Of a DNA stretch of 64,000 bases, positions 12,256 through 25,200 are shown one piece after another (position 1 is the stretch's first letter; every line of letters starts with the position of its first letter). The notes under the pieces are model-generated. The model searched no databases, was not told the origin of the DNA, and was given only the letters and a program-made list of their open reading frames with translations. A program made the position numbers and the translations under genes. The stretch comes from Pipra filicauda (lineage: Eukaryota; Chordata; Aves; Passeriformes; Pipridae), in the NCBI RefSeq assembly GCF_003945595.2, contig NW_024104525.1:690983-754982 (forward strand), read 5' to 3'.

Positions 12256-13254
12256 ACTATGATTTGAGTGCCAATTTATTTTTTCTATTTTGTTTTCTAG
12301 TCTCCAATTATTTTAAATAATTTGGTGTAGAATTATTTATTATTCAATAACTGGAAATATTTACCTCTGTTGCAAAAAAACCCAACAAAACCCAACCAGA
12401 TAATTTAATTTATATATATATGTGAGGCTTTTTTATAAATGCTAACAGTCAATAATAATGCATTCATTTTTAGGAATGAGATTGAATAATTAAGCAACAA
12501 ATATAAATTGGCATGAGTAAGAAGACATCAAATTTATAAGGCTTAATATTTGATCTTAATGTTACTTATTTTAGTAGGAAAACAAAATTTTAGAGTCATA
12601 AATAATTAACTAAACATTAACTATTATATTTATCATTCAGGGTATCTGGTCAAGATTCCTTTTCTAGTAAAAAGGATCCACTTCAGCAGTGGATCCCCAC
12701 AAAGTCTTGCTTTCCTAGTAATATCCATGGGCTTTATTCATAAATGCAATGACAAACTCCAAAACTTTATACTGCCAGAACCACAGTTTAACTTAATTAT
12801 GAGATTAGAGGTGACAACAAAGCCTCAGAGGCTATAAAATCTGAATTTGTAGTAGCATATTATTCTCTATTTTTATAAGTTTAACAAAATAAATGCAAAT
12901 GCAACACTATATGCCAGGCAAGTCTGAAACAGTTTATAATTTTCATTCCGCTTCTGAGATTGGCTTCTGGCTCAATATTTAAACTTTATTAAATCACTTC
13001 AAGTGTCTGAACATTGGTTCTCAAATATTTGAAAAAAAATAAGTGTTTACTTATCTTTTCTGCTGGAACTCTTTAAAATCTTTTACAGGGATAAGAAGTT
13101 CAATATATGTTCTGCATATTATTCATGGACATAGATGGTATTGCACCCACCTACATGGCATCAATATTTGAACATGCTATATAAGGCATTACAGTGCTTT
13201 TTTGTGATAATAGAGCACATTACATAGTCTCATATACATATTAGTAATACAAAG
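12256..13254. other. AT-rich non-coding sequence with a short perfect hairpin
   Basis: No gene. A perfect 9-bp inverted repeat, GGATCCACT / AGTGGATCC, with a 5-base loop lies at 12674-12696. It is GC-richer than its surroundings but has no T-tract or other partner suggesting a function. Confidence 0.55.
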
Positions 13255-13775
13255 CCCAGAATGAGTAAGGTTGGAAGTGACCACAGAGGATCATCTGGTC
13301 CAGCCTCCCTGCTCAAGACAAGTCATCTTAGAGCATATTGTACAAGACTGCATCTGGATGGTTCTTGAATATCTCCAGTAAGGGAGACTCCACAATCTCT
13401 CTAGGCAACCTGTTGCAGTGCTTGGTCACCCGCACAGCAAAGTTCTTCCTTATATTCAGGTGGAACTTTCTGTGCATCCATTTCTGCCCATTGCCTCTTG
13501 TCCTATTGCCTGACACTGCAAGACACTTGGCTCCATCCTCTTGTCACCTTTACTTCAGATACTTAGAGACAGTGATGAGATTCCCTCTCAGTCATCTCTT
13601 CTCAAGCCCAAACATGCCCAGCTCCCTCAACCTTTCTTCATAAAAGAGATGCTTGAGTCCCTCAATCATCTGCATAGCCTTCCACTGGACCTGCTCCAGG
13701 AGGTCCATGTGTCTCTTGTACTGAGGAGCCCACAACTGGAAACAGCACTCCAAGTGTGGCTTGCAGGGCTGAATA
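13255..13775 (-). mobile_element. CR1 LINE 3' fragment
   Basis: Minus-strand CR1 covering the C-terminal end of ORF2 and the 3' untranslated region. One frame (13592-13852) reads HLECCFQLWAPQYKRHMDLL followed by EQVQWKAMQMIEGLKHL and ELGMFGLEKR. These correspond closely to the family's HLEYCVQLWSPQHKKDMDLL, ERVQRRATKMIRGLEHL and ELGLFSLEKR. A second frame (13328-13516) carries [19 protein letters not shown] and [19 protein letters not shown], the last conserved block before the stop. The two frames are offset, so a frameshift separates them. The left edge contains GATCATCTGGTCCAGCC, the complement of the 3' UTR, but the octamer tail is lost. It is 5'-truncated at about 13775. It is one of the better preserved CR1 tails here. 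Confidence 0.9.
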
Positions 13776-13823
13776 GAGGGATAAGATCTTATAATACTGT
13801 ATTTAAAGAACACTTGTACACTT

Positions 13824-14331
13824 TGTCCTGGTTTCAGCTCCAACGTATTCAATTTTCTTCTCAGTAGCTGTTGCAGTGATATGTTTTAGATTAATTATGA
13901 GGATAATATTGATAACACACTGATTTTTAGATGTTGCTGAGCAGTGCTTACACTAAGTCAAGGAATTTTCAATTTTCCATGCTCTGTCAGTGAGCAGGTG
14001 TACAAGAAACAGGGAGAGAGCATAGCCAGGACAGCTAACCTGAACAGGCCAAAGGGATATTTCATACCGTACAACATCATTCCCAGTATATAAACTGGGG
14101 GAGGTTGACCAGGAGGTGCTGATTGCTGCTGGGGAATGGGCTGGGTATCTGTCAGGGGTGAGCAAGTGTACTGTGCATCATTTGTGGGTTTATTAAAATG
14201 TTATTATCTTAACACACTGGTTTTATTTTTTCCAAATCTCCTTCCTATCACACTGGAGGCAGAGAGACAGGGAGGAGATTCAATGAGATGCTGCTTGGTA
14301 CTTCATTGCTAGCTGGAGTTAAATCATGACA
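13824..14331 (+). mobile_element. Solo LTR, avian ERVL-type, with imperfect TSD
   Basis: A complete-looking 508-bp LTR on the plus strand. It starts TGTCCTGGTTTCAGCTCC and ends GGAGTTAAATCATGACA. Recognisable internal blocks are GATAACACACTGATTTTTAG, TTACACTAAGTCAAGGA, GGCCAAAGGGATATTTCATACC and a TATA box in CCAGTATATAAACTGGGGG (about 14085-14105). This is the canonical promoter of the family, so transcription would run left to right. A TTATTAAAATGTTATTATC stretch holds the likely polyadenylation region. Flanking pentamers are CACTT (13819-13823) and CATTT (14332-14336), four of five identical, consistent with an aged 5-bp duplication. It lies just downstream of a CR1 end. No internal retroviral genes. 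Confidence 0.9.
14089..14100 (+). promoter_or_regulatory. TATA box of the ERVL-type LTR
   Basis: CAGTATATAAAC lies in the middle of the plus-strand LTR at 13824-14331, at the position where this LTR family carries its core promoter. It is the best preserved LTR TATA box in the window. Whether it is active cannot be judged from sequence. Confidence 0.55.
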
Positions 14332-14336
14332 CATTT

Positions 14337-17300
14337 TTACCATGTTTAATATTCTAATTGATATTTTACTTCATTCTAGACCTGAGTGATGTTCTACCAA
14401 TAACGATAAAAGTAGATTTCTTGTCACGCAGGAAATCTCTTTGTTCCTTTCCATCAGCAAAGTCAAAGTAACGATAGTTGCTTATGTTTCCTCACAACCC
14501 CCAGAACACTTAGCTAATCAAGCTAAATGGCAAAAGCTTGTACACTAACAGGAGTACCACCTCTAGGTCGTATTCTATATTGCTCATCAGTGCTTTCCAC
14601 CTGTTTTCCACCCTGCAAAAGCACCCTGATGCTTTTTTATTCTTTCCTAATAATTTACCTTTATATATTCATACTCTATCCACTATGACAAGTGACACTG
14701 GTGGGTTTAAATTGTCACTGATCCTAGAGTTTGGTAAAGTACTTTGACCAAAACTAACTTGAGTATCTCCAAGGTAGAGCAGGTTACTTATGGTCAGTTA
14801 GTCATAATTTTTTAGGTGTGAGCAAGTGGGTAGAGCTTCTCAGAGGGAGAAGGTGGAATTGGAGAAACTATTTCAAGACATCAGCACAGAAATGAATACC
14901 TCAAGGCTATCCTGTGGTACTAATTAAAATTAATGAGGGCAAGTACATTGACTGAGCCATATTGGCATGATGTGGCTCACATTCATATGGCTAAAATGAC
15001 ACATCTGTATTGCTTACTGTGACTAGTTCCTTACCTGTGCTGTCATCCACCCTTCATCATTGCCTTAACCAGAGATTGTTGGCATGGTCTGGAATCATGA
15101 AAAGGGACGGATGGTTTATCACAGGTTATTTCTAGATGCCATGTCCTGATCCCTATTTATTTTACTTGTATAGTCAAAGATCTAAATATCATCTTCTATT
15201 TCACTGTGTTTCTCAAGTATAGCTGCTGAAGGTCCTTATACCACAGAATCTCAGAATATGCTCATTTGACTGAGCTCAGCAGGCAACGATGATAAGTGGA
15301 TTAAGGAAAAACATGCCATTCTCACAGAGTTGACTGATGAACTGGAAGACTTTCCTACATAGAGGCAAAACTCGAAAACTTTTCAGGAATCAGATATAAC
15401 TATAGTAGATGGGTCTGCAGAATCAGAATAAACAGCCTACAGCACAACGTTTAGTGAAGGCTCTAGACTGTCTAGTCTATTTTTTTAAACCATCTTACAC
15501 CACAATGTTGAAGTAGTGTCATAAATTGATTTAGAATAGAAGACCTGGATTTCCCTGACTGTTACCATAAAAGAACTGCAAAGGAAATGCCATTCACATG
15601 TTACAGTATCAGATAAACAGAATTCAAAATAAATTAATGAAAAATAATTCAAACAAATGAAAATAATTAATGCAATGTGATAAGGAATTTGATCCTAGAC
15701 TTCAGGTTGAATCCGGGAAGAAGTAGCATATAATTCATTTCTAAGTCTGCTGGTTTCTGACACTATATCCTGGGAATTTTGATATTATAATGGGAGTCAC
15801 AGAGTGAATGTCACTAATACTCAAAATTACATTTGAGTTGCAGGCTCTGTAAGTAACTAAGTAGCTGGGTGCGTAATGCTGTCTGAGGTGCTCATATTCT
15901 GTAAATATGCCTCAAATTCATTGTTACCAATGTAATTATTTTAGAACTCATTTTGTTTAATTTACTTTTTCTAGTTAACACACTTGTTAGGAACTGATAC
16001 AATCAATTAGGAGCTTATTGTCCAAAAGCTCACTGTACTCTCTGTAATTTAGAGAAAGTCCTCTACAAAAGCTTGTGACAGAAGTGAAATCCTCACAATT
16101 TAAAGTCACTGGAAGAACTTCTTCTGGTCTTTGAGGAGGAGTATCCATATATATTCAAAATATTGTATGAAGTCCACATTGAGAAGAATATTTTCTTGTT
16201 CAATAGTTTCTGTCTTTCCAGTTGCTTCTCTAGGAAATATGTCAGATGTTACGTACCTGTACTCATGAAACTATTACCTACAGTCATTTCGTGATGACTG
16301 AGATTTTCAAAACCTGCTTTCAGTTATTAGACTTTGTAAACAATACCAGAGAATGAAATAGTTTTTGTCCAATTTTCACCTTGTTGTTTAACATTTTGTT
16401 TATGCTGACAGCAATGTGATACGTCTGTAAGATACAGAAGTGAAGCACAACTTGTCCAGGCCAGAAATTTCTTTCAGCATATTTTGAAATCCACAGGCCC
16501 CTCACTCCAAGCAGCCATGGTCCAAGGTCCCAGCAAGACAGTTTTTTCTGTACAAAGGAAAAGTATCCAGGTCATGGATCACTGGGTCTTGTTTTTTGAG
16601 CCTAATTTGACACCTGTCAAGGCGGAATGTAGCTTTATTCATTACTGGAAAGACACAGAGCAGTGCAGGGTTAAAGGTAACACACGAAGGTGCTGATAAG
16701 ATATCAGCCTCAGATGTCCCTTAGTGAAAACAGTACAGTTGTTCAATGGGCTAGTGAAATTTTTCTCACTGCATAGTGGGATTCCAAGTATTAGCTCAGC
16801 TATGTAAGTGTAGTTTAGGGAGAAATTGAGTGATTTCAACTGAAGGTGATCTCAAAAGTTGCTCAAGTATTGTCTTATTCCTGTCTGTTTTCCTTCACCA
16901 TGATGTGGTTTGTTCTGGGACAAATGCTGTACTTTGAAACCTTAGTCAACATGTTAAACATAAATTGCATATTTATCAGTGGCTTGCATTGGAATGGAGA
17001 CAGCCATCTGAGTCTTCTTCTAAGAGTACTTCTGTTAGCATATAGTCAAGAGACTATAAAAAGTGAAATTAAGGTTCCTAAGCATCTGACTTAGGTAAAA
17101 AATGTCACTGATGTTTAGTGGGCCAGATAAATGTATATCTGAAGTCAGAGAAATTAAGTATCTTTCATGGTGCTACCCTGCACAAGATGTATAATACAAA
17201 ATTGCAATATTTGACCATTTACTTCCCTGTTTATGAGCTGGAAATTTGAATTTGTACTGAGATCATCAACCTACAAGAGTAAACAAAGGAGAGTTCTGCT

Positions 17301-20300
17301 TGCAAAATCGTAAAGATACAATTGTTAAGATTTGTGGCTTTTCAATTGTTGAACTGCAATCATTGAACATTACTCAAATTAGGAAAATTTATTAAATTTC
17401 CACTCCTTTAAGTCTACTTTTTTATCCTTTTACTGATGTCTCTATTCCTAGTTTTGCCCTAACCTCAACCTTGGATGGGATAACTCTTTAAAAATATATA
17501 TTTTTTAAAAATAATCATTTATATGACTTTCCACATTATAAGAAGAACCATGCAGTTCCAGAACAGAAATTAAGATCTTCAGAAAGCATGAACAGATGAA
17601 CATTGTGAATTTCAATGAGTCCAATGTACAGTAAAGCGAGACGAGAGAATAAAACCAAGTCTGTTGTTTCATCTATATGACTCAGACAATTTTCTTTTCC
17701 ACTTCAGGCAACAGTTATGCTAAACATATCCTGAACCATGACCTACAGGAAGAGTGATCTCTCATTCTTTTTCTCAGAATTAGAAACCCTTGGTAGCTTT
17801 CCAACATGGGTTGATGTCCACCTCATTGATCTTGCATCAGAAATATGTCAAAAAGGACATTGCAAAACTCAGGATTTACCCATCCCTCAGACTATCTTGT
17901 CTTTTTTTGTTTTGGTTGGGTTTTTTTTTTGATTCAGAAATTTATTACTTCCTTAAGAGGAAACCATTTTTTTAAAGCAATTATATTTGAGAGAACTGCC
18001 CAAGCTTCTCACACATTTACATTAAAATTTCTTCCTTTCCACACCAAATCTCTCAAAGCACAATTGTATGTTCTGATGTTGCTGGTCTGTCACACTAGTT
18101 ATCACTTTGTTTGCTTTACTAATCTCACCACCTTTCTCCCCCTCTTCCCTTATACTTTCCAACATATCAGGACCAAGCCTAGTTTTTTAAAACTTCAGAC
18201 CTTCACTGACTGCACAGAATTCATGTCTCTTTCTTCAGGTGCCCTGTCATGTTTCAAAATATATCTTCTATACAGAAAGCTGTTTACATGAATGGCTGCC
18301 CACAAGCTTTCAACTTGTTCCTGTTTGAATTCTTATGTTTTGGGTAAATACACTGTCTTTTCAGAACTTAAAATGGAAAGCATGAATCTTCTGTTTCTGG
18401 TTTTGTGGGGTTTTAAAATTTTATTGTTCTTACCAAAATGACTGCTTTTTACAACTGAAACGTAGGGGCCTAATCAATTGCTGGATTACTAAATACTAAT
18501 ATTCAAGGTATTTGGTCTGGCATCTAGACACTGTTTCCAGGAGAACAAGGTCTTTCTCAGCTCTTTGCCATACTGTCAACTCCATGAAGATAATTTGCTT
18601 ATGGTAAAGGATTCCAATGGTATGAAGCTTCTGAATTTGGGTAGATAAATCTGATAGAAAGGATTTGGCACATTCTCACGAATGAAAACAATACTCAGTG
18701 TTCAACTAACTTAAAACACAGATATATACTATACAAGTCATTAAAGCATGCAGAGTTTGGATTTCTTGCTTAATATTTGAAAACAGATTTGGATTTGGAT
18801 TAAAAAAGAATGTTTCAACTTTTAATAAAGGCTTCTTCTAAAATCATTTGAAGTCAATTGCAAGAGTCCAAAATTACTTCTGCTTTGAATCGAGTCATAA
18901 ATTGCATTGCCCATATGTCTTGGACCATTTATCCCACTGTCTGTCAACTTTTCAGTCTGTAAGAAAGTAATTTTTCACTGTTCTTAGTAATGTTAATTCC
19001 AATCAATATTATGTTATACACCATACATGCAAGCTTTTCCTGGAGAGATGCAAAGAAGTAACAAGTATTCATGACAGTTGACACTATCTCTGAAAACCAT
19101 GTTGATTACTAAGAGAGTCAAATATGGATTTATTAAATATAAAATTAAAAAAAAAAACAAACCTTGAAGTGAAATGCCATGTTTCATACAGACACTTAAT
19201 ACAAGCAGAAATTACTTTTACTTCAGGGAAAATTAAGGATTTTTTTCTTCATATTAGCATTTCAATTGAAAACATTTTCACTCATTTCCTTCTTAATGGA
19301 AGTATATAAATAGCAATAGCCTTTAAGTAGTGCTTTTTTTTTTAAGCAAAAAAAAATTTTTTTTGCATTAAGAACCTTAATAAAGTTTCTAAATAGTAGC
19401 TGTGCAAACAGTAAATCAATAAAATTGTTTGTTTCAGTTCAACAAATATATATTGATTTTCATACTGATTCATATTTATGCCCAGATCAGTTCTCAGCAC
19501 TATTTACTGATGGTCATTTTGAGTAGAAAATTCATGCATAGTGTAACAGATTCAGATAACTTTTTTTGAGGCTAACAGTGCCATATTTTCTGAAATTGTG
19601 TGGTTCTACCAAAAAAACCCAAAACCCCCCAAAAAACTCCTTCATGCAGGGATTTGGGTATTAAGAGCTTATGTTTTGAAAAGAAATTTGAGTATTGCAA
19701 GAAAAGTAAACTACCAAAAGCCAGGAAGATCCTAATGAAGGCTAAGTGGCATGAATAGATAACTGATCACAGTATAGCTAAAGCAGTGCTTTTGTGCAAA
19801 AAACGGGAATAGTTCACACGTGAGTAGAATCATTCTGCAGACTTCAGGACTGATAATAAATTATAGGTTGTTATCGAAGAGACAATTAGTGGATATGCTT
19901 AATTCTTGTCGATTTTATTTGAATTTCACCAAGTAGCAGATAAACAGCTTGCAGAATGGATTGTCAAAAGTAGTGTACCATGTATACCAATTCAACTCTC
20001 TTTATTTTCCTAAAATTATCAGGTTTTTAAATATGCATAACTTCCCAATATACTCAACTATTGAGATGCCAAAGATAATTAAGATATTTATATTGTTTGA
20101 AATGGTATATGAAGTGATATATGAAGGTGTCATTTTAGAGTGCATTTTTAGTTTATTAAAATCCTTTCTCCTAAGGCAGGATGTTGAAGTTAGAAAACTG
20201 CTCTTCTATCTCCAGTCAATGACTTTCATTTTATCAATATTACATACATTTAGAATATATTTTAAAATGTGGTTCCTAACAATTTTTACTTTAATCTATA

Positions 20301-21180
20301 AAATGCTGTGGTTGTGTTTTTAACCATGAAATCAGAAGTTATTGCAGTAGTTGCTATAAGCTTATTATGAAGGGCTCCTTGTGTATCATGGCATTAAAAG
20401 TCAGAAAACCCCCAACTAGTAATATTCAAATGATGAAAGAAGTGTTTCTTACTCTTATATGTGAAGCAACAGAGAACTTAATGTAGATTCATAGAATTAC
20501 ATTATTTTAAGAGGATAGAAATAGACATTTGGCAGGGACATTGGAGAAATGCAGATATTTTGAATTTATGAACTGAATTCTTTTATGCAGAAGAAATTGC
20601 TGATCTATGTAGAGGTTCAACCTTCCTCAGCTTGTTTTTGGGTTTTTTCCTGTTTTGTTCTATTTTTTCATTTTGTTTTTTTTATTTAATCTAAGACAAA
20701 ATTTTCCAGAGTTTGACATAGTTTTGAGGGGGACCCTCTGCTTTTTTTTCATTTCATGCTAAATATAGAAATGACATAAACCTTGACCTGTAATCAACAA
20801 AACCAAGTAAAGGATTAATAGAATTGTAAATGTAAGGTTATGATTCTTTGAAATAAGTTAAACCAAGTATTTTTCCACTCAATAATGGACTATGTTAACA
20901 CTAGGGAAAAAACCAAGACAGGAATGAGATGAAAATACTCTCCCTATTAAAAGAGCATCTAAAACCAGTCTTAATGGTGACTATAATGTATTTGTAAGCA
21001 TTTCTTCATCTTTCTTTAGAAAAATTAATATAAATATAGGTGCATCTGCCTGACATCAGGGAAACGGAGGAAAAGATCGACTCATTCTAGCTTAATCCTA
21101 GTCAGATCTACACAAGGATTTACACATAATTGGTAATGAAAATCTCAGGCTAAGACTCATTTTTAAAACTAACAAAATAC
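14337..21180. other. AT-rich non-coding sequence (6.8 kb)
   Basis: No gene, RNA or recognisable transposon. Frames such as 17845-18291 (148 codons) and 19949-20323 (124 codons) are rich in F, L, I, S and T, lack domains and lie in T-rich DNA. There is an A/T palindromic run around 19330-19365 (poly-T, then poly-A, then poly-T). The segment may be single-copy intergenic or intronic DNA. Confidence 0.6.
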
Positions 21181-21275
21181 TTTTTTATGAGGAAGAACTT
21201 CTTTACTGCATGAGTGACCATGCTCTAGAACAAATTTCCCAGAGTGGTTGTGGAGTCTCCCTCACTGGAGATATT
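21181..21275 (+). mobile_element. CR1 LINE 3' end, left part (split by an LTR)
   Basis: This short plus-strand piece reads GAGGAAGAACTTCTTTACTG and then CAGAGTGGTTGTGGAGTCTCC and CTCACTGGAGATATT, the last part of the CR1 3' region (the family's AAGAAATTCTTTACTGTGAGG and TGTGGATGCCCCATCCCTGG). It stops abruptly at GATATT, where an LTR is inserted, and continues at 22079 as GATATTCAAGAACCATCTGGAC. Joining the two halves minus one GATATT copy restores an ordinary CR1 tail, which proves the insertion. Confidence 0.93.
21270..21275. repeat. Target-site duplication, left copy (GATATT)
   Basis: Six bases before the TG of the LTR, repeated exactly at 22079-22084. A perfect 6-bp duplication is typical of class II (ERVK/alpharetrovirus-like) integration. 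The ancestral CR1 carries this hexamer only once. Confidence 0.9.
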
Positions 21276-22078
21276 TGTTTTAGGCACCAGATCAGTGTTT
21301 ATTGGGTCAGAACCACCTTGTAGGGAGGGAGTGTGTGTGTGTGTGTGTGTGTGTAGGGGGAAGGGATGGGTCGAACCTCACAAAAGTAGGGTGGCATCAT
21401 ATCCCTCATGGCAGGCCCCTGGAGCCCACATGGGGAAGCCCTGGAGTAGTTGTCAGTCACAAACTGCCTGGGAAAACTATAACACACCACACCTCCTGGA
21501 GCCCCTAAGCCAGGTTCAGATTGGCAGGGATAGTGAGGACACTGCCCCTCACCCTGGCCTGGAATCCCTGTAGTGGCTGGTGGGTCAGACACCCCACCTG
21601 GAGGGATTGGCCATAGGGACCAGAGCAGATAAAACCAAAGGCATGTGTTTACCTCGTGTCACAGCCCTGTCACTTGGACTTGTGAGAGCTGGTCTTCTAC
21701 AAGGTTTCAGTGGTAGCTGTCTCTCCCTCTTTCTCTTCTCTTTTTGCTCCCTCTGCTTCTCTTTCTTTGCTCCTTTCTTGATGCTTAGGGTGACTTGGAG
21801 CTGGATGGATTGGATTTTGACTTAAGTGTTTTAGATTAATATGCACTGGGTTGGTATTGTGGTGGAACATTTTGTCTAGCTTCTGTAGCGCCCTTTTTGA
21901 ACCTTTGCCAAGTTCCCTTATTTTCTTCCCTACATTAATAAGGAAACCCCTTTGGAAAAAGTCCGTGGCTTATTCTCTTGATGCTATCTGGAGGTATTAA
22001 AGAACCCCATATCTATATTTTAAAGTAAAACTCCCAGCTGAGTCCATGAGCCTGCAGCTCCGGGCCTGGAGTCTTACA
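21276..22078 (+). mobile_element. Solo LTR, 803 bp, 6-bp TSD (ERVK-like), inserted in CR1
   Basis: Boundaries are exact: TGTTTTAGGCACC at the left, CCTGGAGTCTTACA at the right, flanked by GATATT/GATATT and sitting inside a CR1 tail. Composition is GC-richer than the flanks. It holds a (GT)12 microsatellite at 21331-21354, a TATA-like GCAGATAAAACC at about 21625, a pyrimidine-rich stretch at about 21720-21780 and TTAATAAGGAAACCCC, a likely polyadenylation region, at about 21935. The transcriptional direction is therefore plus. A second copy of the same family is at 53902-54710 (809 bp). Assignment to class II rests only on TSD length and LTR form. No internal coding region remains, so this is a solo LTR. 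The 97-109-residue frames across it are chance. Confidence 0.9.
21331..21354. repeat. (GT)12 microsatellite
   Basis: Twelve perfect GT units inside the 803-bp LTR. The sister LTR at 53902 has no GT run at the equivalent place, so it expanded after this copy inserted. Confidence 0.97.
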
Positions 22079-22084
22079 GATATT
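22079..22084. repeat. Target-site duplication, right copy (GATATT)
   Basis: Exact repeat of 21270-21275 directly after the LTR terminus. Confidence 0.9.
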
Positions 22085-22209
22085 CAAGAACCATCTGGAC
22101 CCAATCCTGTTCAATATGCTCTAGGATGACCCTACTCGAGCAGGGAGCTTGGACCAGATAACCCACTGTGATCCCTTTCCAACCTTACCCATTCTGTGAT
22201 TCTATGATT
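22079..22209 (+). mobile_element. CR1 LINE 3' terminus with octamer tail (right part)
   Basis: Continuation of the CR1 tail split by the LTR. It contains ATTCAAGAACCATCTGGACC, CTAGGATGACCCTACTCGAG, GCAGGGAGCTTGGACCAGAT and CCCTTTCCAACCTTACCC. It closes with ATTCTGTG (22191-22198) and ATTCTATG (22199-22206). These terminal octamers replace a poly(A) tail in CR1 and are diagnostic of the family. This is the only CR1 in the window with an intact 3' terminus. Confidence 0.95.
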
Positions 22210-25200
22210 TTTGTTAGGACACATCTATTACTCTTTAACAAATATAAATGTACCAGACTGAGCAGCTTCATTATAGACAACTTTGAAGATATCTAAAGTA
22301 ATGGAAGATTAATTCCACTCCGGCTACTTTTAGTGGTAATTTCTGTAAGCATTTGTGGTATGTGAAGGTTATGTAGACACTTGGAATGTAAAGTCATATG
22401 ATTTGTTAGTCAAAGACATTTTGGTTAATGATAAAAAACAAATATAAGGTAGGGAAAGTAAAGAAAAACCAACAGCTAACCAACCAATGAAACAAAACCC
22501 CCAAAACAACCAAAACCCAAAGAACAGTTGCATACACAACTCCCAGTGAGTAGAAGGCAATAGAGACAATGAAAAGGACCATAAACCTCATGCCACTGAC
22601 TGTTGGGCTGTCAAAGAAACTCCTCAATCGTAAGCCTTAAGAGGTTCACACAGGACTTTGCAAATGGTAAGGAGGGGGAAAAAGACTGTCCTGGTTCTCA
22701 TGGAAAACAGCAAACGCGAGTACACATTCAACTGGTCTGAAGTTCGCGTGCTGTGACATGCCAGTGGCACAGAATCACGTGCTACCATCACACTTCTTAT
22801 TCTAAATAATAAAAGTTGAAAAGCAAGTGAGCCTTTACAGGTGAGTAAATGCAGAAATTCAGTCAGGACTTCAATCTTCATTCTGGAAAGAATGGCTTTT
22901 TTCTATCATGTTTCAATTCTGCATAAAACTAAATATCTTTATCATAATTATCTGGTTTGACTTACTATGTGTTTTTTATGTTTTTCAAAACCTGTCTTCT
23001 TAGCTCTGTATCTTCAATCACAATTCAGAAGATTTTTGCTTCTTTTGTTTCTTATCCCTTTGTGGGAGGGAAGAGAGAGAGGGAAGAATTGTTGACTCTT
23101 TCATATCTTAGCAAAAAATAGATCAAAACCCCAAAGGTTTTGATATAAATACCTCCTTCTCAAATTAAGAATCATAGAACAAATTATTTTATAAAATCTT
23201 TAAGTATTTAAAATTTTCAATGCATTTACATTCAACATTCATCAAAACATAGGCATACACACGCACACACACAAATCCAGCTCCATGCAAGTACTTTAGG
23301 ACCTTGCCTAATGGCAATCATCCTTTCTTCAATAGCAGGGAATGGAAAAGCAGGATGATGGTTTTACTTTGGCTTCTGTCTCCTTTCAACTACCCAGCTG
23401 GAAGAGCTCCTCATTGTCCTTGAGAAACTTCTGGACTAATTCCAAGTTTCTATATGCATAAGAGGAGAGCAAGAGCTATAATTAGTGATGCAATTACTGA
23501 ATGAAATCAGAGATTTGCTGGATAGCTTACAACTAGGTGACAGAGAAGGAGCAGATATGATCCTTTTACAACATAATAAAGATCACAGGGACAAATTTTT
23601 GTCTTCTTTCTTCTCTGCACACTCTCTATCCTCCTCAAGAAGAGAGAATGTGTTAAGAGAGAACAAGTTCACAGGTATACTGCTTCCTGGACCAAAAGAT
23701 CACATAGCAATGTCCACTGAAATTCACCCACAAAGCTTTCAGCTCCTTCTTGAGAAGAATCCATATGACATAGCACCTAGCTCTGGATCTCTACTAGGCT
23801 CTATGTAGTGCCTCTGTAGCTGTATAATATGATACTGTTTTCTGCACTTTCCTCGCTTCACTGTTAGGCATAAAGGTGTCACGGCATGGCAACCCACCAA
23901 GGCTGTTCTTATTTTATTTTTTTTATCATGAATCTGAATGTATGCGCTGCTTGCATCTTGCTGTGACATAAGAGCATATAAGAGATAGAGGTATTCATTC
24001 GAGAAAGCGAAAAGTAGTGGTGTCTTGTCACAATTGTCTTTGGAGGTGAAGCAAAGTATCCATGGAATAAAGCCTACACATTGTTTCAGAGAAAAGGAAT
24101 GGACAAGCTGGTGTAGGGACCAAGTGAACAAGTAACAGGAATTATAAGAGTGTGGCAGGGAGGTTGAGAGTGAAGTGTTACTTTTTACTTTAATTCTCTT
24201 TTGCTTAGTAGCATATATGTAGTTTGAGAAACTCATTATACTCTGTACTTGTCTGCACCCCCATACTTGTCTGCACCTCCATACTAGTCATACTAGTGCT
24301 CATAATAAAGTTTTAGAGCATTAAAATGCTTAGTGTTAATGTCGTACTTTTTGAAGTGTCATAATTGCAATGTCATTACTGCTCCTGGCTGGGCAAAATA
24401 CTGTCACTGATATAAATAGTTCAGTCCTAATACTGGTTGGTGTAAATTGGTACAGATGCAAAGACTGGCAAAAACTTAGCTGCCAAACAGAGCAGATGAT
24501 TGTGTTCTCATTCTGTCTTTTTGTCAGTGGGAACATATGTAGTTTTTCCCAATGCAGCTGAGAATTTCACTGAATGTAATTCAGAAGAACACTGAGATTT
24601 TTACCTCTCCCTTACATGTTTGGAATTGGCCAATGCACTGAAAAGATTTTAGATGAATGCTGACAGAAAGGAAACTGGATCTCTTTAGGTCTCATGATTT
24701 GGCCAAAGGCTCAAAATATTAATTTTGACTGTTCATGATGAAAGGAACCAAAGCTGTTTAGTTTACCTAGCTTAAAATGAGATTAGTTTTAACTATGGTA
24801 CATAATGTGTATATACATCTTGAGCTCAGCCTTCTCTTTAAATTTTCATACCTGAACTATGTCTAAGTCCTGCTGATTCTTTCTGCTTAACAAACACACT
24901 CTGTAGAGATCTATAATTTGATATATTGCATCATAGTCTCATATTTGCCACCTATTTTTAAAATATTCTCAAAGAAACTTTTTGATTGGTTGTACTTGGA
25001 CTGATTTGGTGTAAGCTGGGTTCCTAAAGACATCTTCAGGTCCTTTCTGGCTATAGGATTATGCCTATATAGGAAGGAATAACTTTAATTCCTGCAGCCA
25101 TAAATTTAAGTCTAAATTTGAAAAAGTATTTTCTTAAAGGGGAAAAGTTAATTGTAAATGAAATTATATGTTATAGAAAATTACTGTTGTATTTGCTCAT

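Noticed and set aside
12674..12696. GGATCCACT hairpin considered as a structured RNA or terminator
   Set aside because: Nine-base arms are common by chance in 64 kb; no T-tract, promoter or conservation evidence.
17738..18291. Three overlapping plus-strand frames of 61-148 codons
   Set aside because: No recognisable domain; T-rich DNA gives F/L/S-rich frames; no start context or splice pattern.
19949..20323. 124-codon hydrophobic frame resembling a membrane protein
   Set aside because: Hydrophobicity follows from T-rich codons; no conserved motif; isolated.
23739..24236. 165-codon minus-strand open frame, the longest outside repeats apart from the LTR array
   Set aside because: No domain, signal or repeat signature; residue use is that of AT-rich chance frames; no splice or promoter support. 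A homology search would be needed to revive it.
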